DNA of 64,000 nt from Bacteroidales bacterium (GCA_017651645.1 JAGCCO010000012.1:1-64000), one strand, 5' to 3'. Positions 18,503 to 27,544 are shown, counted from the stretch's first letter. A program made the numbers and translations. The notes: generated by a model from the letters alone, not told the origin.

Positions 18503-18535
18503 GGTATGAACATTTTAACTGTTTGTTTTCTGCTT

Positions 18536-18543
18536 CAAAGATA
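18536..18543 (-). promoter_or_regulatory. -7 box of the propeller gene (TATCTTTG)
   Basis: TATCTTTG on the minus strand lies about 33 bases before the ATG at 18502. Confidence 0.65.
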
Positions 18544-18581
18544 CAAAAACTCCATAATTACACAACACAAAGTTGCAAGTT

Positions 18582-19496
18582 TCAAAACAAAACAACAAGC
18601 AATATCCCATAAACCAACACCAACAAGAAACTATGTTTCACCTGCTTGCCTAAAAATGGATCCAGCAGTTCGGGTTTTGTCTTTTTTATGGCGACCAAGT
18701 CTCTAATAAACAACGGGGAAAACAGCCAAAACAGGTAGGAATACCGTGCGGCATGAAGCAATACGAGGTAAACGGTAAGACAGACAAAAGCCCCGCCGAT
18801 GAGCAGGCAATGGTAGTCAAAAGCCTTTTTCAGCCCGAGTTTCACCACGAGGCTGTTCTTGCCCGAAGCTTTGTCGTTCTCATAGTCACGCATATTATTG
18901 ATGTTGAGCACGGCATTGGAGAGGAATCCCATGGCCGAGGCGGGCAAAAAGACGCCGAAGTCAAAATACGGAGCAGCCAGATAATAGGTTCCTGCCACGG
19001 CCGCCCAGCCGAAGAACAGGAAACAGAACAGGTCGCCCAAGCCACGATAACCGTAGGGATGCTTGCCTAAGGTGTAAAGCAGTGCAGCAAATACGGCAGC
19101 TATTCCCAAGGCGACGAAAACAGCTAGCTCTTGCCATGTCAACTTGGCGAAAACAAAAATCAGCAGGGCACCCGTAATGAGGCACAAGCCGGCGGTGACA
19201 GACAAACCTTGTTTTATCTCTTTTTCGGTGATGGCCCCGCTTTGCATCTCTCTTTGTGGCCCTACCCTATTCACGCCATCTGTGCCTTTTTTGAAGTCGC
19301 CGTAGTCGTTGGCGAGGTTGGAAAGGATTTGCAATAGCACAGCGGTGATGGCAGCGAATAGTATGGGCGCTGGGTAAAAAAATCCACCTTTGGAGGCCAA
19401 GTTAGCAGCCAAAAAACCACCCAACAGCACTCCCGAAAAAGAAAGCAGCACCGTCCTTGGACGGGTGGCTTTAACCCAGGTCTTTAACTTTGCCAT
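18582..19496 (-). CDS. menA: 1,4-dihydroxy-2-naphthoate polyprenyltransferase
   Basis: MenA attaches the isoprenoid tail to dihydroxynaphthoate in menaquinone synthesis, at the inner membrane. The 304-residue protein has about eight hydrophobic segments and both aspartate-rich motifs of the UbiA superfamily: NLANDYGDFKKGTDG (about 61-75) and NNMRDYENDKASGKN (about 199-213), followed by KLGLKKAF. The C-terminal motif region is normal. A TAGTTTTG -7 box at 19516-19523 lies inside the repeat arm upstream, so the arm may supply the menA promoter. Confidence 0.93.
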   Translation of the reverse strand: MAKLKTWVKATRPRTVLLSFSGVLLGGFLAANLASKGGFFYPAPILFAAITAVLLQILSNLANDYGDFKKGTDGVNRVGPQREMQSGAITEKEIKQGLSVTAGLCLITGALLIFVFAKLTWQELAVFVALGIAAVFAALLYTLGKHPYGYRGLGDLFCFLFFGWAAVAGTYYLAAPYFDFGVFLPASAMGFLSNAVLNINNMRDYENDKASGKNSLVVKLGLKKAFDYHCLLIGGAFVCLTVYLVLLHAARYSYLFWLFSPLFIRDLVAIKKTKPELLDPFLGKQVKHSFLLVLVYGILLVVLF

Positions 19497-19503
19497 TTTT
19501 CCC

Positions 19504-19531
19504 TCACAAAACTTTCAAAACTAACAAAACC
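19504..19531. repeat. Left inverted-repeat arm of the GxxExxY cassette
   Basis: These 28 bases have a 9-base period (GTTTTGTTA, GTTTTGAAA, GTTTTGTGA on the minus strand). They match the reverse complement of 20115-20142 at 23 of 28 positions. They also hold the presumed menA -7 box. Confidence 0.75.
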
Positions 19532-19596
19532 ATTTTTGTGACGGAAAGTCGCCAACCGGCTCCTTTCCTACGCATCCTTCGGATGCACTTTGAACT

Positions 19597-20031
19597 TTAA
19601 CTGTGTTTTCTAATGGGAAAACCATCGGAACCGTAGATTTCGTTGCTTTCTGTATCAAAGAAATAACGTTCGATTTCAGCGAATCTTGGATAGAAATTGA
19701 CCAAAACGCCGACAGAAGCTTTCAATAGTCTCATATAGTTGAACAACTGAGCTTTATGCTCGCTTGTTATACTTTCAACAGACTTCAACTCAACAATGAT
19801 ATCGCTCTTGACCAAAAAATCCAACCGATACGTGGTTTCCATCTCTTTGCCGTGATAGGTAGGATGGATTGTCAACTCTTTCTCAAAAGGAATGTTTCTT
19901 TCAGTTAGTTCCATTTGAAGTCCTTCTTGATAGATCTTTTCATTCAGTCCAGGTCCTAACTCCTTATGAACTTCATGGATAGCCCCAATGGTATCGTAAG
20001 CATAAGCCTTTAAAGCTTCAACGTCTATCAT
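19597..20031 (-). CDS. GxxExxY protein (PD-(D/E)XK_3 family)
   Basis: The 144-residue protein carries the family signature G-L-N-E-K-I-Y (residues about 29-35), preceded by AIHEVHKELGPG, and nuclease-fold-like motifs further on: YRLDFLVK (D about 70) and IIVELKSVE (E and K about 80-82). Together these resemble the D-ExK core of PD-(D/E)XK enzymes. Members occur in many scattered copies in Bacteroidota genomes, some inside 23S rRNA intervening sequences; their function is unknown. Here the gene is flanked by hairpins (GCATCC/GGATGC at 19572-19586, CCCGAC/GTCGGG at 20050-20065, GCAACGG/CCGTTGC at 20069-20096) and by an inverted repeat pair, which suggests a discrete inserted element. Confidence 0.9.
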   Translation of the reverse strand: MIDVEALKAYAYDTIGAIHEVHKELGPGLNEKIYQEGLQMELTERNIPFEKELTIHPTYHGKEMETTYRLDFLVKSDIIVELKSVESITSEHKAQLFNYMRLLKASVGVLVNFYPRFAEIERYFFDTESNEIYGSDGFPIRKHS

Positions 20032-20049
20032 ATTCGATGCGTTTTAATT

Positions 20050-20096
20050 CCCGACGTTAGTCGGGGTTGCAACGGCAAGCGGTTGCGAGCCGTTGC
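20050..20096. repeat. Two hairpins beside the GxxExxY gene
   Basis: CCCGAC-GTTA-GTCGGG is followed by GCAACGG ... CCGTTGC with an inner self-complementary loop. They lie just upstream of the GxxExxY ATG and inside the inverted repeat arms. Confidence 0.7.
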
Positions 20097-20114
20097 TTCC
20101 CAACAAATAAACAA

Positions 20115-20142
20115 GGTTTTGGAAGTTTTGTCGGTTTTGTGA
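20115..20142. repeat. Right inverted-repeat arm of the GxxExxY cassette
   Basis: Three 9-base units (GTTTTGGAA, GTTTTGTCG, GTTTTGTGA) form the partner of the arm at 19504-19531. The arm ends 7 bases from the helicase stop codon. Confidence 0.75.
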
Positions 20143-20149
20143 CAAAAAC

Positions 20150-22303
20150 TTATCTCCGTCGGCCTCCGCCACGACGACGCGGTGAGTAATAGTCGTCCTC
20201 ATAACGTGCGGCACCACGGCGGCCACGGCCAGAGTCTCTCGAAGACGAACCTCTTGAGGAACTGCCTCTCGAAGCGCTGCTTCTTGAGCTGCTCCCTCTC
20301 GATGAACCACCTCTCGAAGAGCTGCTGCCCTTCTTGGCACCGAAGCCACGCTCAGCGTTGCGCTGCTTGCGGCTCGGACGGTCATCATCATCGAGAAAGA
20401 CCTCGATGTCGTCCAAATGGTCTTTCCAGTCGGGGTCAAGCCATTCGCGACCATCGCGCGAGCGTTCCGACTTGTAGTACGTCCTGTCGTCGTCGAAGTC
20501 CTTCTTTTTCTTCTTCGACTTCTTCTCGAAGAAATCATCCTCTTTTTTCTCACGCTTCTCGCGGAAGTCATCGTGTTTTTCCTTGCGGTCGCCATGGAAC
20601 TCGTCACGGTCACGGCGTTCCTTGCGTTCTTTCTTCTCGCCGAAGTCTTTTTTTTCACTACTCTTTTTACGCTCGGGCTGGTCTTTTGCCACCTCCACCA
20701 CGATGCCACGCGGGTTGTTGTGTGGGTCGGCGAAGCAATCGAGGATCAAAGGAACGAAGCTCTCTTCCACATCCACGTAGGAATAGTCGCCAAAGAGGTC
20801 GATGCGACCAATCGGGATGTTCTTCGAATGGGTGACATCGTTGATCTTGCCGATGATCTTCTGCGGCAAGATGTGGTCGTTCTTGCCCATACCGAAATAG
20901 AGGCGTTTCATGGTTTCGTCGCGGTGCTCGCGTTCCTTCTTGACTTCCCTGCGGTCTTTCTTTTCGTCTTTTTCGTTGACGTTGAGATCGACAGCGTCCT
21001 TATAGTATTCAAGGAAACGGTTGAAGTTGAGTGCGACCATACGGGTGATGAGTTCCTCACGGCTCATCCAGTCGAGCTTGCGGAAAACAACAGGCAGGTA
21101 GTCGTCAATCTCCTCGCTGTTGATGTTGACATGCTCGATGCGGTCGATGTGGTTGAAGAGCTGCTTCTCGCAGACTTCCTTACCCGTCGGGATCATGGCC
21201 TTCTCGAAAGGTCTGCCCACAATCTTCTCAATCCTCTTGATCTTGCTCTTCTCACGCAAGTTAATGAGGCTGAGGCAGATACCACGCTTGTCGGCACGAC
21301 CTGTACGGCCGCTTCGGTGTACGTAGGTCTCGATGTCGTCAGGCAGGTTGTAGTTGATGATATGGGTCAGCTCTTTCACGTCGATGCCACGGGCGGCCAC
21401 GTCGGTAGCCACCAGCAGTTGCAGGCTGCGTTTGCGGAAGTGGTCCATCACATTGTCGCGCATGCCTTGCGAGAGGTCGCCATGCAAGGCGGCAGCGTTG
21501 TAGCCGTCTTGGATGAGGTTGTCGGCAATCTCTTGTGTCTCCAGCTTGGTGCGGCAGAAGATGATGCCGTAGATTGATGGCGTGTAGTCGATGATGCGCT
21601 TCAGCACCGAATAACGGTCCTTGGCGGCCATCATGTAATAGATGTGGTCGACATTGGCGGTGCCGCTGTTGCGTTCGCCCACGGCCACCTTCACGGGGTC
21701 GGTCATGTACTTGTTGAGGATGGCTTCCACCTCTTGCGGCATGGTGGCCGAAAAGAGCATGGTGTGGCGTCCTTCCTTGGGCATATACTCGAGGATGTCG
21801 TCGACTTCCTCTTGGAAGCCCATGTTGAGCATCTCGTCGGCCTCGTCGAGGATCATGGTCTTCACGTTGCTGAAGTCGACGCGGTTGCGGCGGATCATAT
21901 CGCGCAGACGGCCAGGCGTGGCCACGATAATCTGCGGTTTCTTGGCTAAGTCTTTAAACTGGAGTTCGATGCTGGCACCGCCGTAGACGGGCACAATCAG
22001 GATTTCGGGGATGTACCTGGCATAGTTGCGCAAGTCTCTGGTAATCTGCATACAAAGCTCACGTGTCGGACAAAGGATCAGTGCCTGGACGCAACGCTGC
22101 TCGGCATCGATTTTGTTCAACAGGGGCAAGCCGAATGCGGCAGTCTTACCCGTTCCCGTCTGTGCAAGGCCCACGAAGTCAACATCTTTTTCCAGGAGCA
22201 CAGGAATCGTCTTTTCCTGGATGGGCATAGGATTCTCGAACCCCAGCTCCTTAATAGCCCTCAGCAGAGCGGGATTCAATCCAAAATCTGTAAATTGTGA
22301 CAT
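20150..22303 (-). CDS. DEAD-box RNA helicase with low-complexity C-terminal tail
   Basis: The protein (717 residues) is an ATP-dependent RNA helicase of the DeaD/CsdA/CshA group, acting in ribosome assembly and cold or RNA turnover. Motifs: Q motif region (about 25-30), Walker A AQTGTGKT (47-54), DEAD in ILDEADEML (about 152-160), SAT, and HRSGRTGR in the second RecA domain. A DbpA-type RNA-binding domain follows (about 490-560, YFGMGKNDHILP ... VEVAKD). The last 155 residues are a charged K/D/E segment and then serine-arginine-glycine repeats ending RRRGGGRRR. The tail is longer than in many homologues and should bind RNA without folding. Confidence 0.93.
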   Translation of the reverse strand: MSQFTDFGLNPALLRAIKELGFENPMPIQEKTIPVLLEKDVDFVGLAQTGTGKTAAFGLPLLNKIDAEQRCVQALILCPTRELCMQITRDLRNYARYIPEILIVPVYGGASIELQFKDLAKKPQIIVATPGRLRDMIRRNRVDFSNVKTMILDEADEMLNMGFQEEVDDILEYMPKEGRHTMLFSATMPQEVEAILNKYMTDPVKVAVGERNSGTANVDHIYYMMAAKDRYSVLKRIIDYTPSIYGIIFCRTKLETQEIADNLIQDGYNAAALHGDLSQGMRDNVMDHFRKRSLQLLVATDVAARGIDVKELTHIINYNLPDDIETYVHRSGRTGRADKRGICLSLINLREKSKIKRIEKIVGRPFEKAMIPTGKEVCEKQLFNHIDRIEHVNINSEEIDDYLPVVFRKLDWMSREELITRMVALNFNRFLEYYKDAVDLNVNEKDEKKDRREVKKEREHRDETMKRLYFGMGKNDHILPQKIIGKINDVTHSKNIPIGRIDLFGDYSYVDVEESFVPLILDCFADPHNNPRGIVVEVAKDQPERKKSSEKKDFGEKKERKERRDRDEFHGDRKEKHDDFREKREKKEDDFFEKKSKKKKKDFDDDRTYYKSERSRDGREWLDPDWKDHLDDIEVFLDDDDRPSRKQRNAERGFGAKKGSSSSRGGSSRGSSSRSSASRGSSSRGSSSRDSGRGRRGAARYEDDYYSPRRRGGGRRR

Positions 22304-22352
22304 GAAATTATAATGTATGGTTATAATAAATTGAAACTTCAGTTTCGGGCTG

Positions 22353-22360
22353 CAAAAGTA
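22353..22360 (-). promoter_or_regulatory. -7 box of the helicase gene (TACTTTTG)
   Basis: TACTTTTGCAGC on the minus strand lies about 50 bases before the helicase ATG, leaving a leader of roughly 45 bases. Confidence 0.65.
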
Positions 22361-22434
22361 GTAATTATTAGTGAATTAGGAGGTGATTATCTTCATTTTG
22401 GCTTAAAATACCTTGATCTAACGCCAATTTTCCG

Positions 22435-22442
22435 TACATTTG
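22435..22442 (+). promoter_or_regulatory. -7 box of the serine hydrolase gene (TACATTTG)
   Basis: TACATTTG ends 9 bases before the ATG at 22452. An apparent TTG start at 22440 would lie inside this box and is therefore not used. Confidence 0.6.
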
Positions 22443-22451
22443 CCCTCCGAA

Positions 22452-23639
22452 ATGAGACGAAGAGCGTTATTTATCCTAATCTTGCTGGCGCTAGTGGCGG
22501 GCACGGTCTTCTTTTGCGGGAGACGGTGCGGGCATGATGTGCCTGTCGTCAATGTCGACAGCCTTTTCATCGACCTGAACAAGGAAATCGTGGCCAAACG
22601 GGCCATGATGGCCGACAAAATGTTCACCAATATGAGCCGTGCGGGCTTGAATGGCGTGGTGCTATATGCCGAGCAGGGTGAGGTAATCTATGAGAAGGCC
22701 TTTGGTTGGCGCGACTTGAACAAACGCCACAAAGACTCATTACGCATCGACGACGCTTTCCAACTCTCATCGGACTCCAAGATGTTCACTGCCGAAGCCG
22801 TCATGCTGTTGAATGCCCAAGGCAAGCTGAATTATGATGACGACGTGCGCAAATACATCCCCGAACTGCCCTATGAGGGGGTCACCATCAGGATGCTGCT
22901 CACCCACCGTTCTGGCTTGCCACGTTATGACTCAATGGCTGACGAGCATTGGCCTGACCGCAAGAAACCCTTCTCCAACGAGGCACTCATCAAGATGCTG
23001 GCGGAGAAAAATCCCCAACCCTACGGCGCACCCGATGCGGCCTATTTCTACAACAACATCAACTATGCCTTGCTGGCATCGGTGGTGGAGCGTGCGAGCG
23101 GCGAGCATTTCGAGGACTTCATGCGCGAAAACATTTTCGAGCCCTTGGGCATGACGCACTCCTATATCTATTCGATGCGTGATGACGCCTCAGTCTCTTT
23201 GTATATGCCCGTTGATGCGCACGGCCATGACATCTACAAGAAAGGTCCTGTGAAGGCGCAAAACGACTATCTGAACGGCGTGATGGGCGATAAGATCATG
23301 TTCTCTACCGTGGAAGACCTCTGGAAGTTCAATCAGGCTTTGGACGCCCATGTGTTGCTGCCTGACAGCTTGCAGGCCGAGGCTTTCCAACCCAGTTCAC
23401 CCGAGTGGAAAAACGATGAGAACTATGGTTTCGGCTGGAGGATGAGCAAGGAGCATCCTGATATGTATTTCCATTACGGTTGGTGGAAAGGCTACCGCAG
23501 CGCCATCATCCGCGACACGCACAAAAACCGTTTCCTTGCTGTGCTGGGCAACACCACCTACAACATTCCTCCCGACCTGATTTGGGACTTCATTTGCGAC
23601 ACCACGGTACAGCTGCCTGAAGCGGAGACATGGCAATAA
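22452..23639 (+). CDS. Exported serine hydrolase of the class C beta-lactamase/PBP4* family
   Basis: The protein (395 residues from this start) begins with MRRRALFILILLALVAGTVFF, a membrane anchor or signal segment, and then a beta-lactamase-fold domain. The catalytic SxxK is S-D-S-K at about 107-110, the YxN motif is YNN at about 200-202 (FYNNINYALL), and HYGWWKG near residue 345 takes the place of the third motif. Family members are peptidases, esterases or D-amino acid amidases; few are true beta-lactamases, so no drug-resistance claim is made. It is transcribed divergently from the helicase and ends 6 bases before a minus-strand gene. Confidence 0.88.
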   Translation: MRRRALFILILLALVAGTVFFCGRRCGHDVPVVNVDSLFIDLNKEIVAKRAMMADKMFTNMSRAGLNGVVLYAEQGEVIYEKAFGWRDLNKRHKDSLRIDDAFQLSSDSKMFTAEAVMLLNAQGKLNYDDDVRKYIPELPYEGVTIRMLLTHRSGLPRYDSMADEHWPDRKKPFSNEALIKMLAEKNPQPYGAPDAAYFYNNINYALLASVVERASGEHFEDFMRENIFEPLGMTHSYIYSMRDDASVSLYMPVDAHGHDIYKKGPVKAQNDYLNGVMGDKIMFSTVEDLWKFNQALDAHVLLPDSLQAEAFQPSSPEWKNDENYGFGWRMSKEHPDMYFHYGWWKGYRSAIIRDTHKNRFLAVLGNTTYNIPPDLIWDFICDTTVQLPEAETWQ

Positions 23640-23645
23640 TGAACA

Positions 23646-24821
23646 TCATTCCTTCACCACCTTATCTGAATACACCTTCCCATTCTCCATTGTGACCTTC
23701 ATCAGGTATTGTCCCGCAGTGAGGCCTTGCAGATCCACGTTCTCCAAACCTTTGTTTTGTTTGCACACTCGGCGTCCTTGTAGATCGTAGAGTTCGATTT
23801 GCGTGGGTGTTACGTCGGGCGAGTATTGCAGGTAAAGCTGTTCTTGGGCTGGGTTGGGGTAGAACATGTAGGGACGAAGGAAGGATTCCGCTTCGGGGAT
23901 GCCGTCTGGGTCCTCATCATGGATGAAATAATAGAAGAAGTTGTAAGACTCCCCCTCTTTCTGGACTTTCCCTACAATCGCAAAGCCGTCTTCCGTCGGG
24001 CAGACATGGCAATAGTAATGGAGGTATCCTCCCGTGGCGTATGATGATCTCATGCAGTACCGCTGCCAGATGACGTTCAAAGTGCTGTCCAGCTTGGCAA
24101 TGCCCAGCCAGCCTTTTGTGGTAGCCGACCCTCCGCTCACGTTATTGTTGGTGCGGTAGGCAAAATAGATGTTGTCGTTCACGGTTTTGACCATCCCGAT
24201 GGGATAGCCCATCTTTTCAGGGTCTAAATAGATGGGCCAGGACTCAAACTGTGCATTAGCCAGGCACTCATGGGTCGTCTTGTCATATTTCAACAGGCAG
24301 GCTCCGTTTCTGGTAATATTGTGACGCTCATATTGGAAGAGTTGGATGAACGTCCCGTCGCCCAAAATCTTGGGACTAGATGCATACTGCCCGGGGCAAA
24401 CGGGATAGATGTCGCCTTCGTGCGCCTCCATCACAACGGTCTCCTTCAGCGCGAACAGGGAGTCAAGCACATGGTAGACAAGGCAGGTGTCGCTCCCGCA
24501 GACCGTCCAGTCGGAAAGTAAGTATTCGCGTGGCGTGTCGTTGTAGACGGCAAGCGAGTGCGGAACTCCACCGAGCAAATACAAGTTGTCGAGAGCCGTC
24601 ATTTCACGGATTGTTCCGTCGAGGTCGATTCGCGCCACGACCGGGGTGCGGGCATTCCTATTGTAGGCCAGCATGATTTGGTCGCCATCAAGTGTGATGC
24701 TGGTCAAATTGTCAATAATAGCGGAATCTTCCAAAAGCACCTTTATGGCGTCATCATGCGACTGGGCTTAGTAAAATGCTGCCGAATGGCTCAAGCAAAG
24801 CATCAGAACCAATGTTGTAAT
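23646..24821 (-). pseudogene. T9SS-type surface protein gene with broken 5' end
   Basis: The intact part (23646-24740, 364 codons from a GTG) encodes a beta-rich domain and a clear C-terminal sorting domain (PYMFYPNPAQEQLYLQY, about 290-364). It has no signal peptide. Reading the same frame further upstream gives AQSHDDAIKV, then a TAA at 24768-24770, then LVLMLCLSHSAAFY, which looks like a signal peptide core, and finally TAG TAA where a start codon should be. The 5' end therefore seems to have lost its start and gained a stop at the signal cleavage region. A T9SS tail without a signal peptide cannot be exported. A sequencing error or recoding cannot be excluded. The gene lies 10 bases after the stop of another T9SS gene. 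Confidence 0.65.
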
Positions 24822-24831
24822 TTACTAATTA

Positions 24832-26457
24832 TTATTCCTTCAGTACTGTCCGAACGCGTTTTCGTCCTTCCTCGTCAGTGGTTTTGACAAAATAAACACC
24901 AGATGGCAGCCTGCTGAGGTCCAATGTTAGCCATTCTCCCTTCCCCATGACAGTGGCCACATGTTGGCCGAGGGTATTGAACATTTCAGCGGTAATAATG
25001 TTTTTACCTTGTACATTGACTTGTCCGGTTGTAGGGTTTGGGGATAGAGTTATTTCATCATCTATCGAAACCTCGAGAATAGCGTCGTAATCATAAATGT
25101 CTGTGACTTGTAGAACCCATATATTACTGCCTGAATTAGGCAGAAGCAGATTGTTGCTACACTCGACCAATCCCGATGAAACCCCATCAAACCATGTGTT
25201 GAAACCAACAATGGTATACTCCTTATCGCTAAGCGCGACCACATCTCTCATCTCCTCCATAAGGCCCAGCTGGCTACCTATGCACGATTCCCACAGAAGG
25301 TTGCCGTCGGCATCAACATGAAACACCCAGACATTGCCTTCATCATCGCCAGTTACGCCCAGATTGACACAACTCTTCACATCGCCGTCAGTCGATTTGG
25401 AATTGGCAAACGCTGTAAAGCCGTTGTCGCTGCCAGTGTGAAACACTTTCTTCATCTTGTCATTACACGACCCACCAAACTCTTTGTCCCAAACCACATT
25501 TCCTTCTGTGTCGCACCTGAAGAGATAACAGTCAAAAGTATAGATGCCGTCGCCACAGTTGCCATAGGGATCTACCGTATAGCGATAATCGCCTGCAAAC
25601 AGATACCCGTCTTCCAGCTCGACGATGCTGTTCACAGAAGTTCTTTCAAAGCAGAGATTCCATTGGAATTGTCCTACAGCGTCAAGCTTAACAAGCACTC
25701 CTTTGTTTTCCGGTTGACCGCAACCCAAATTTCCACTGCCTGTCTGATCAGAGTTGATCCACAAGAGAACACCTCCGTCGGATGCGTCTTGCAGACATGT
25801 GATGTTTTCGTTGCCCTCAGTCCCAAGTGTGGTTTGCCATTCAATGTTTCCTTGAGCATCCAATTTCACCACCCAACAGTCGTTGTTACCGAAGTGTTGA
25901 TTCGCATCGCCGCTCGCCTCGTTAATAGTTGTTGCAACAATGATACCATCGTCTGATGTTGACAACCCAAAGACATTATCGGCGCAATAATCCAAGCCTT
26001 GGTCGGTACCCAAATATCGGGTCCATATCCGATTACCATAACCATCAGTCTGTATGACTCTCAGGTTGTAGTTATAATTATTGTCGAGTCCAAGCCCGGA
26101 AATGTAGTATATATCGTTGCCGGTTTTGAACATTTTTTGATATAAGCCTATGGTAAAGCAATTCTGCCAATTCAAGGCTTGTTCACCATCAACGCCAATC
26201 AGCCAATCGGCGCGGTAGGGAGCATAGTTGTTACATTCATACAATCCAGAGGGCGAGTCCTCTTCAACTTGTCCCAAGACGGAGAAACTTTCGTTGGATG
26301 GAAGGATACTGAAACCATAATCGGGCCCCAAACTTCCGTAGCATTGTTGCCAATCGATGCGGACTTGTGCATTGACTGACAAGGATACTGCCAAGGCTGT
26401 CCAAAGCACAGCCACTTTTAGAATTGGCCAATTGTTTTTATTTTGATTGTTTTTCAT
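24832..26457 (-). CDS. T9SS-exported beta-propeller-like surface protein
   Basis: The 541-residue protein has a signal peptide (about 1-31, ending SLSVNAQ). Its repeats contain TSDDGIIVA, DASDGGVLLW, LEDGYLFAGDY and GSDNGFTAFA together with VVKLDAQGNIEWQTTLG-type strands, a pattern of secreted propeller proteins annotated in Bacteroidota as delta-60 or PQQ-like. The C-terminal sorting domain starts near residue 465 (ITLSPNPTTGQVNVQG). It is expected at the cell surface; the ligand is unknown. It has its own -7 box and precedes the decayed gene at 23646. Confidence 0.85.
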   Translation of the reverse strand: MKNNQNKNNWPILKVAVLWTALAVSLSVNAQVRIDWQQCYGSLGPDYGFSILPSNESFSVLGQVEEDSPSGLYECNNYAPYRADWLIGVDGEQALNWQNCFTIGLYQKMFKTGNDIYYISGLGLDNNYNYNLRVIQTDGYGNRIWTRYLGTDQGLDYCADNVFGLSTSDDGIIVATTINEASGDANQHFGNNDCWVVKLDAQGNIEWQTTLGTEGNENITCLQDASDGGVLLWINSDQTGSGNLGCGQPENKGVLVKLDAVGQFQWNLCFERTSVNSIVELEDGYLFAGDYRYTVDPYGNCGDGIYTFDCYLFRCDTEGNVVWDKEFGGSCNDKMKKVFHTGSDNGFTAFANSKSTDGDVKSCVNLGVTGDDEGNVWVFHVDADGNLLWESCIGSQLGLMEEMRDVVALSDKEYTIVGFNTWFDGVSSGLVECSNNLLLPNSGSNIWVLQVTDIYDYDAILEVSIDDEITLSPNPTTGQVNVQGKNIITAEMFNTLGQHVATVMGKGEWLTLDLSRLPSGVYFVKTTDEEGRKRVRTVLKE

Positions 26458-26495
26458 GTTTTTAATATCCGAAATAATTTTTTTACTTTTTTTTG

Positions 26496-26503
26496 CAAAA
26501 ATA
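26496..26503 (-). promoter_or_regulatory. -7 box of the propeller-like gene (TATTTTTG)
   Basis: TATTTTTG on the minus strand lies about 38 bases before the ATG at 26457, in an AT-rich stretch. Confidence 0.6.
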
Positions 26504-26640
26504 CATATTTATTTGACAATAAATAATTTTCACGTATTAAAAAACGCATTTTTTTTCGTTGTCATTGTTGCATACAACAATGTCGACTAAGCCAATGAAA
26601 AACCATATCATACGGAATAGTCATTTGCCTGCAAATATGA
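26504..26640. other. AT-rich gap with one hairpin
   Basis: This gap holds no gene that I can support. CATTGTTG-CATA-CAACAATG (26563-26582) is an 8-bp hairpin without a T-run on either side. Confidence 0.5.
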
Positions 26641-26682
26641 AAATAAAAAACGCAAAAATCCCTTTCGAGATATTTTGCGTTA
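26641..26682 (-). terminator. Intrinsic terminator of the response regulator gene
   Basis: On the minus strand AACGCAAAA (26674-26682) pairs with TTTTGCGTT (26650-26658) and is followed by TTTTTATTTT. Confidence 0.75.
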
Positions 26683-26709
26683 GTCTTTTCGACAATCTTG
26701 CCCGTAGCT

Positions 26710-27393
26710 TTACCGCACCACCAGCTTGAATCCCACACCGTGGACATTTACGATGTCGACGTCGGGGTCGTCCTTGAAGTATTTGCGGAGCTTGGTGATG
26801 TAAACGTCCATGGAGCGGGCGTTGAGATAAGAGTCCTCTTCCCAGATCTGCATCAAGGCTTTGGAGCGTTCCAGCGTGTTGCCCATGTTTTCGCACAGCA
26901 TCAGCAACAAGTCAGCCTCTTTCGAGGTCAGTTTTTTGGTATCATTGCCTTTGGTGAGTAAATGACGAGGCGAGTCGAAAGTAAAACCGCCCAGCTGATA
27001 AACGGCGGGTTTGGCCTGAACAAAGGCGCATCTGCGGTGGATGGCATGCAAACGGGCTAACAGTTCATCCATGCTAAAGGGCTTGGTGATATAGTCGTCG
27101 GCGCCAATGCGGAAGCCTTCCAGAATGTCGTCTTGTTCTTTCTTCGCCGTAAGGAAAACTATCGGCATCGTAGGATGTGTCGTTTTGATTTGTTTGGCCA
27201 AAGTGAAGCCATCCATCACAGGCATCATCACATCAAATAAACAAAGGTCATATTCGTATGCGTTGAAACTGTTCAGTGCGTCCTGACCGTTTGCGCATAA
27301 AGTGGTAAAGAAACCTTTTGAATCAAGAAATGCTTTGAGGATCATTCCCAAATTTTTGTCGTCCTCTGCTAATAAAACTCTAATTTGTGACAT
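26710..27393 (-). CDS. OmpR/PhoB-type response regulator (RprY-like)
   Basis: The 227-residue protein has a receiver domain with the acidic pair D11-D12, phosphoacceptor D54 (LFDVMMP), the T of FLTAKK near residue 82 and the lysine of TKPFS near 104. A winged-helix output domain follows (about 128-227, LTSKEADLLLMLCENMGNTLER). It resembles RprY of Bacteroides, from memory. No histidine kinase gene is adjacent within the window, so the partner lies elsewhere. Target genes are unknown. The gene has its own promoter and terminator. Confidence 0.9.
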   Translation of the reverse strand: MSQIRVLLAEDDKNLGMILKAFLDSKGFFTTLCANGQDALNSFNAYEYDLCLFDVMMPVMDGFTLAKQIKTTHPTMPIVFLTAKKEQDDILEGFRIGADDYITKPFSMDELLARLHAIHRRCAFVQAKPAVYQLGGFTFDSPRHLLTKGNDTKKLTSKEADLLLMLCENMGNTLERSKALMQIWEEDSYLNARSMDVYITKLRKYFKDDPDVDIVNVHGVGFKLVVR

Positions 27394-27469
27394 AGTTTTA
27401 AAATAAATAATAAAGTTACTGTAAAGACAGGTTTAAAATAATGTGCTCGTTTAGTTTGGAAAAGTGTTG

Positions 27470-27477
27470 CAAAATTA
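27470..27477 (-). promoter_or_regulatory. -7 box of the response regulator gene (TAATTTTG)
   Basis: TAATTTTG on the minus strand, about 76 bases before the ATG. Confidence 0.55.
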
Positions 27478-27544
27478 AGAATTTCAACGATACAAAAACA
27501 ACAAAAATGAAAAAATATTTTGTTTTGGGTAAACTATTTTTTCA

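Noticed and set aside
22440..22451. TTG start of the serine hydrolase at 22440
   Set aside because: The TTG is part of the TACATTTG box; the ATG at 22452 opens a proper signal segment.
22452..23639. Beta-lactamase (resistance) label
   Set aside because: The SxxK and YxN motifs define a broad serine hydrolase family; nothing in the sequence shows activity on beta-lactams.
26563..26582. Hairpin CATTGTTG/CAACAATG as terminator
   Set aside because: No T-run follows on either strand; the better terminator for the response regulator gene lies at 26641-26682.
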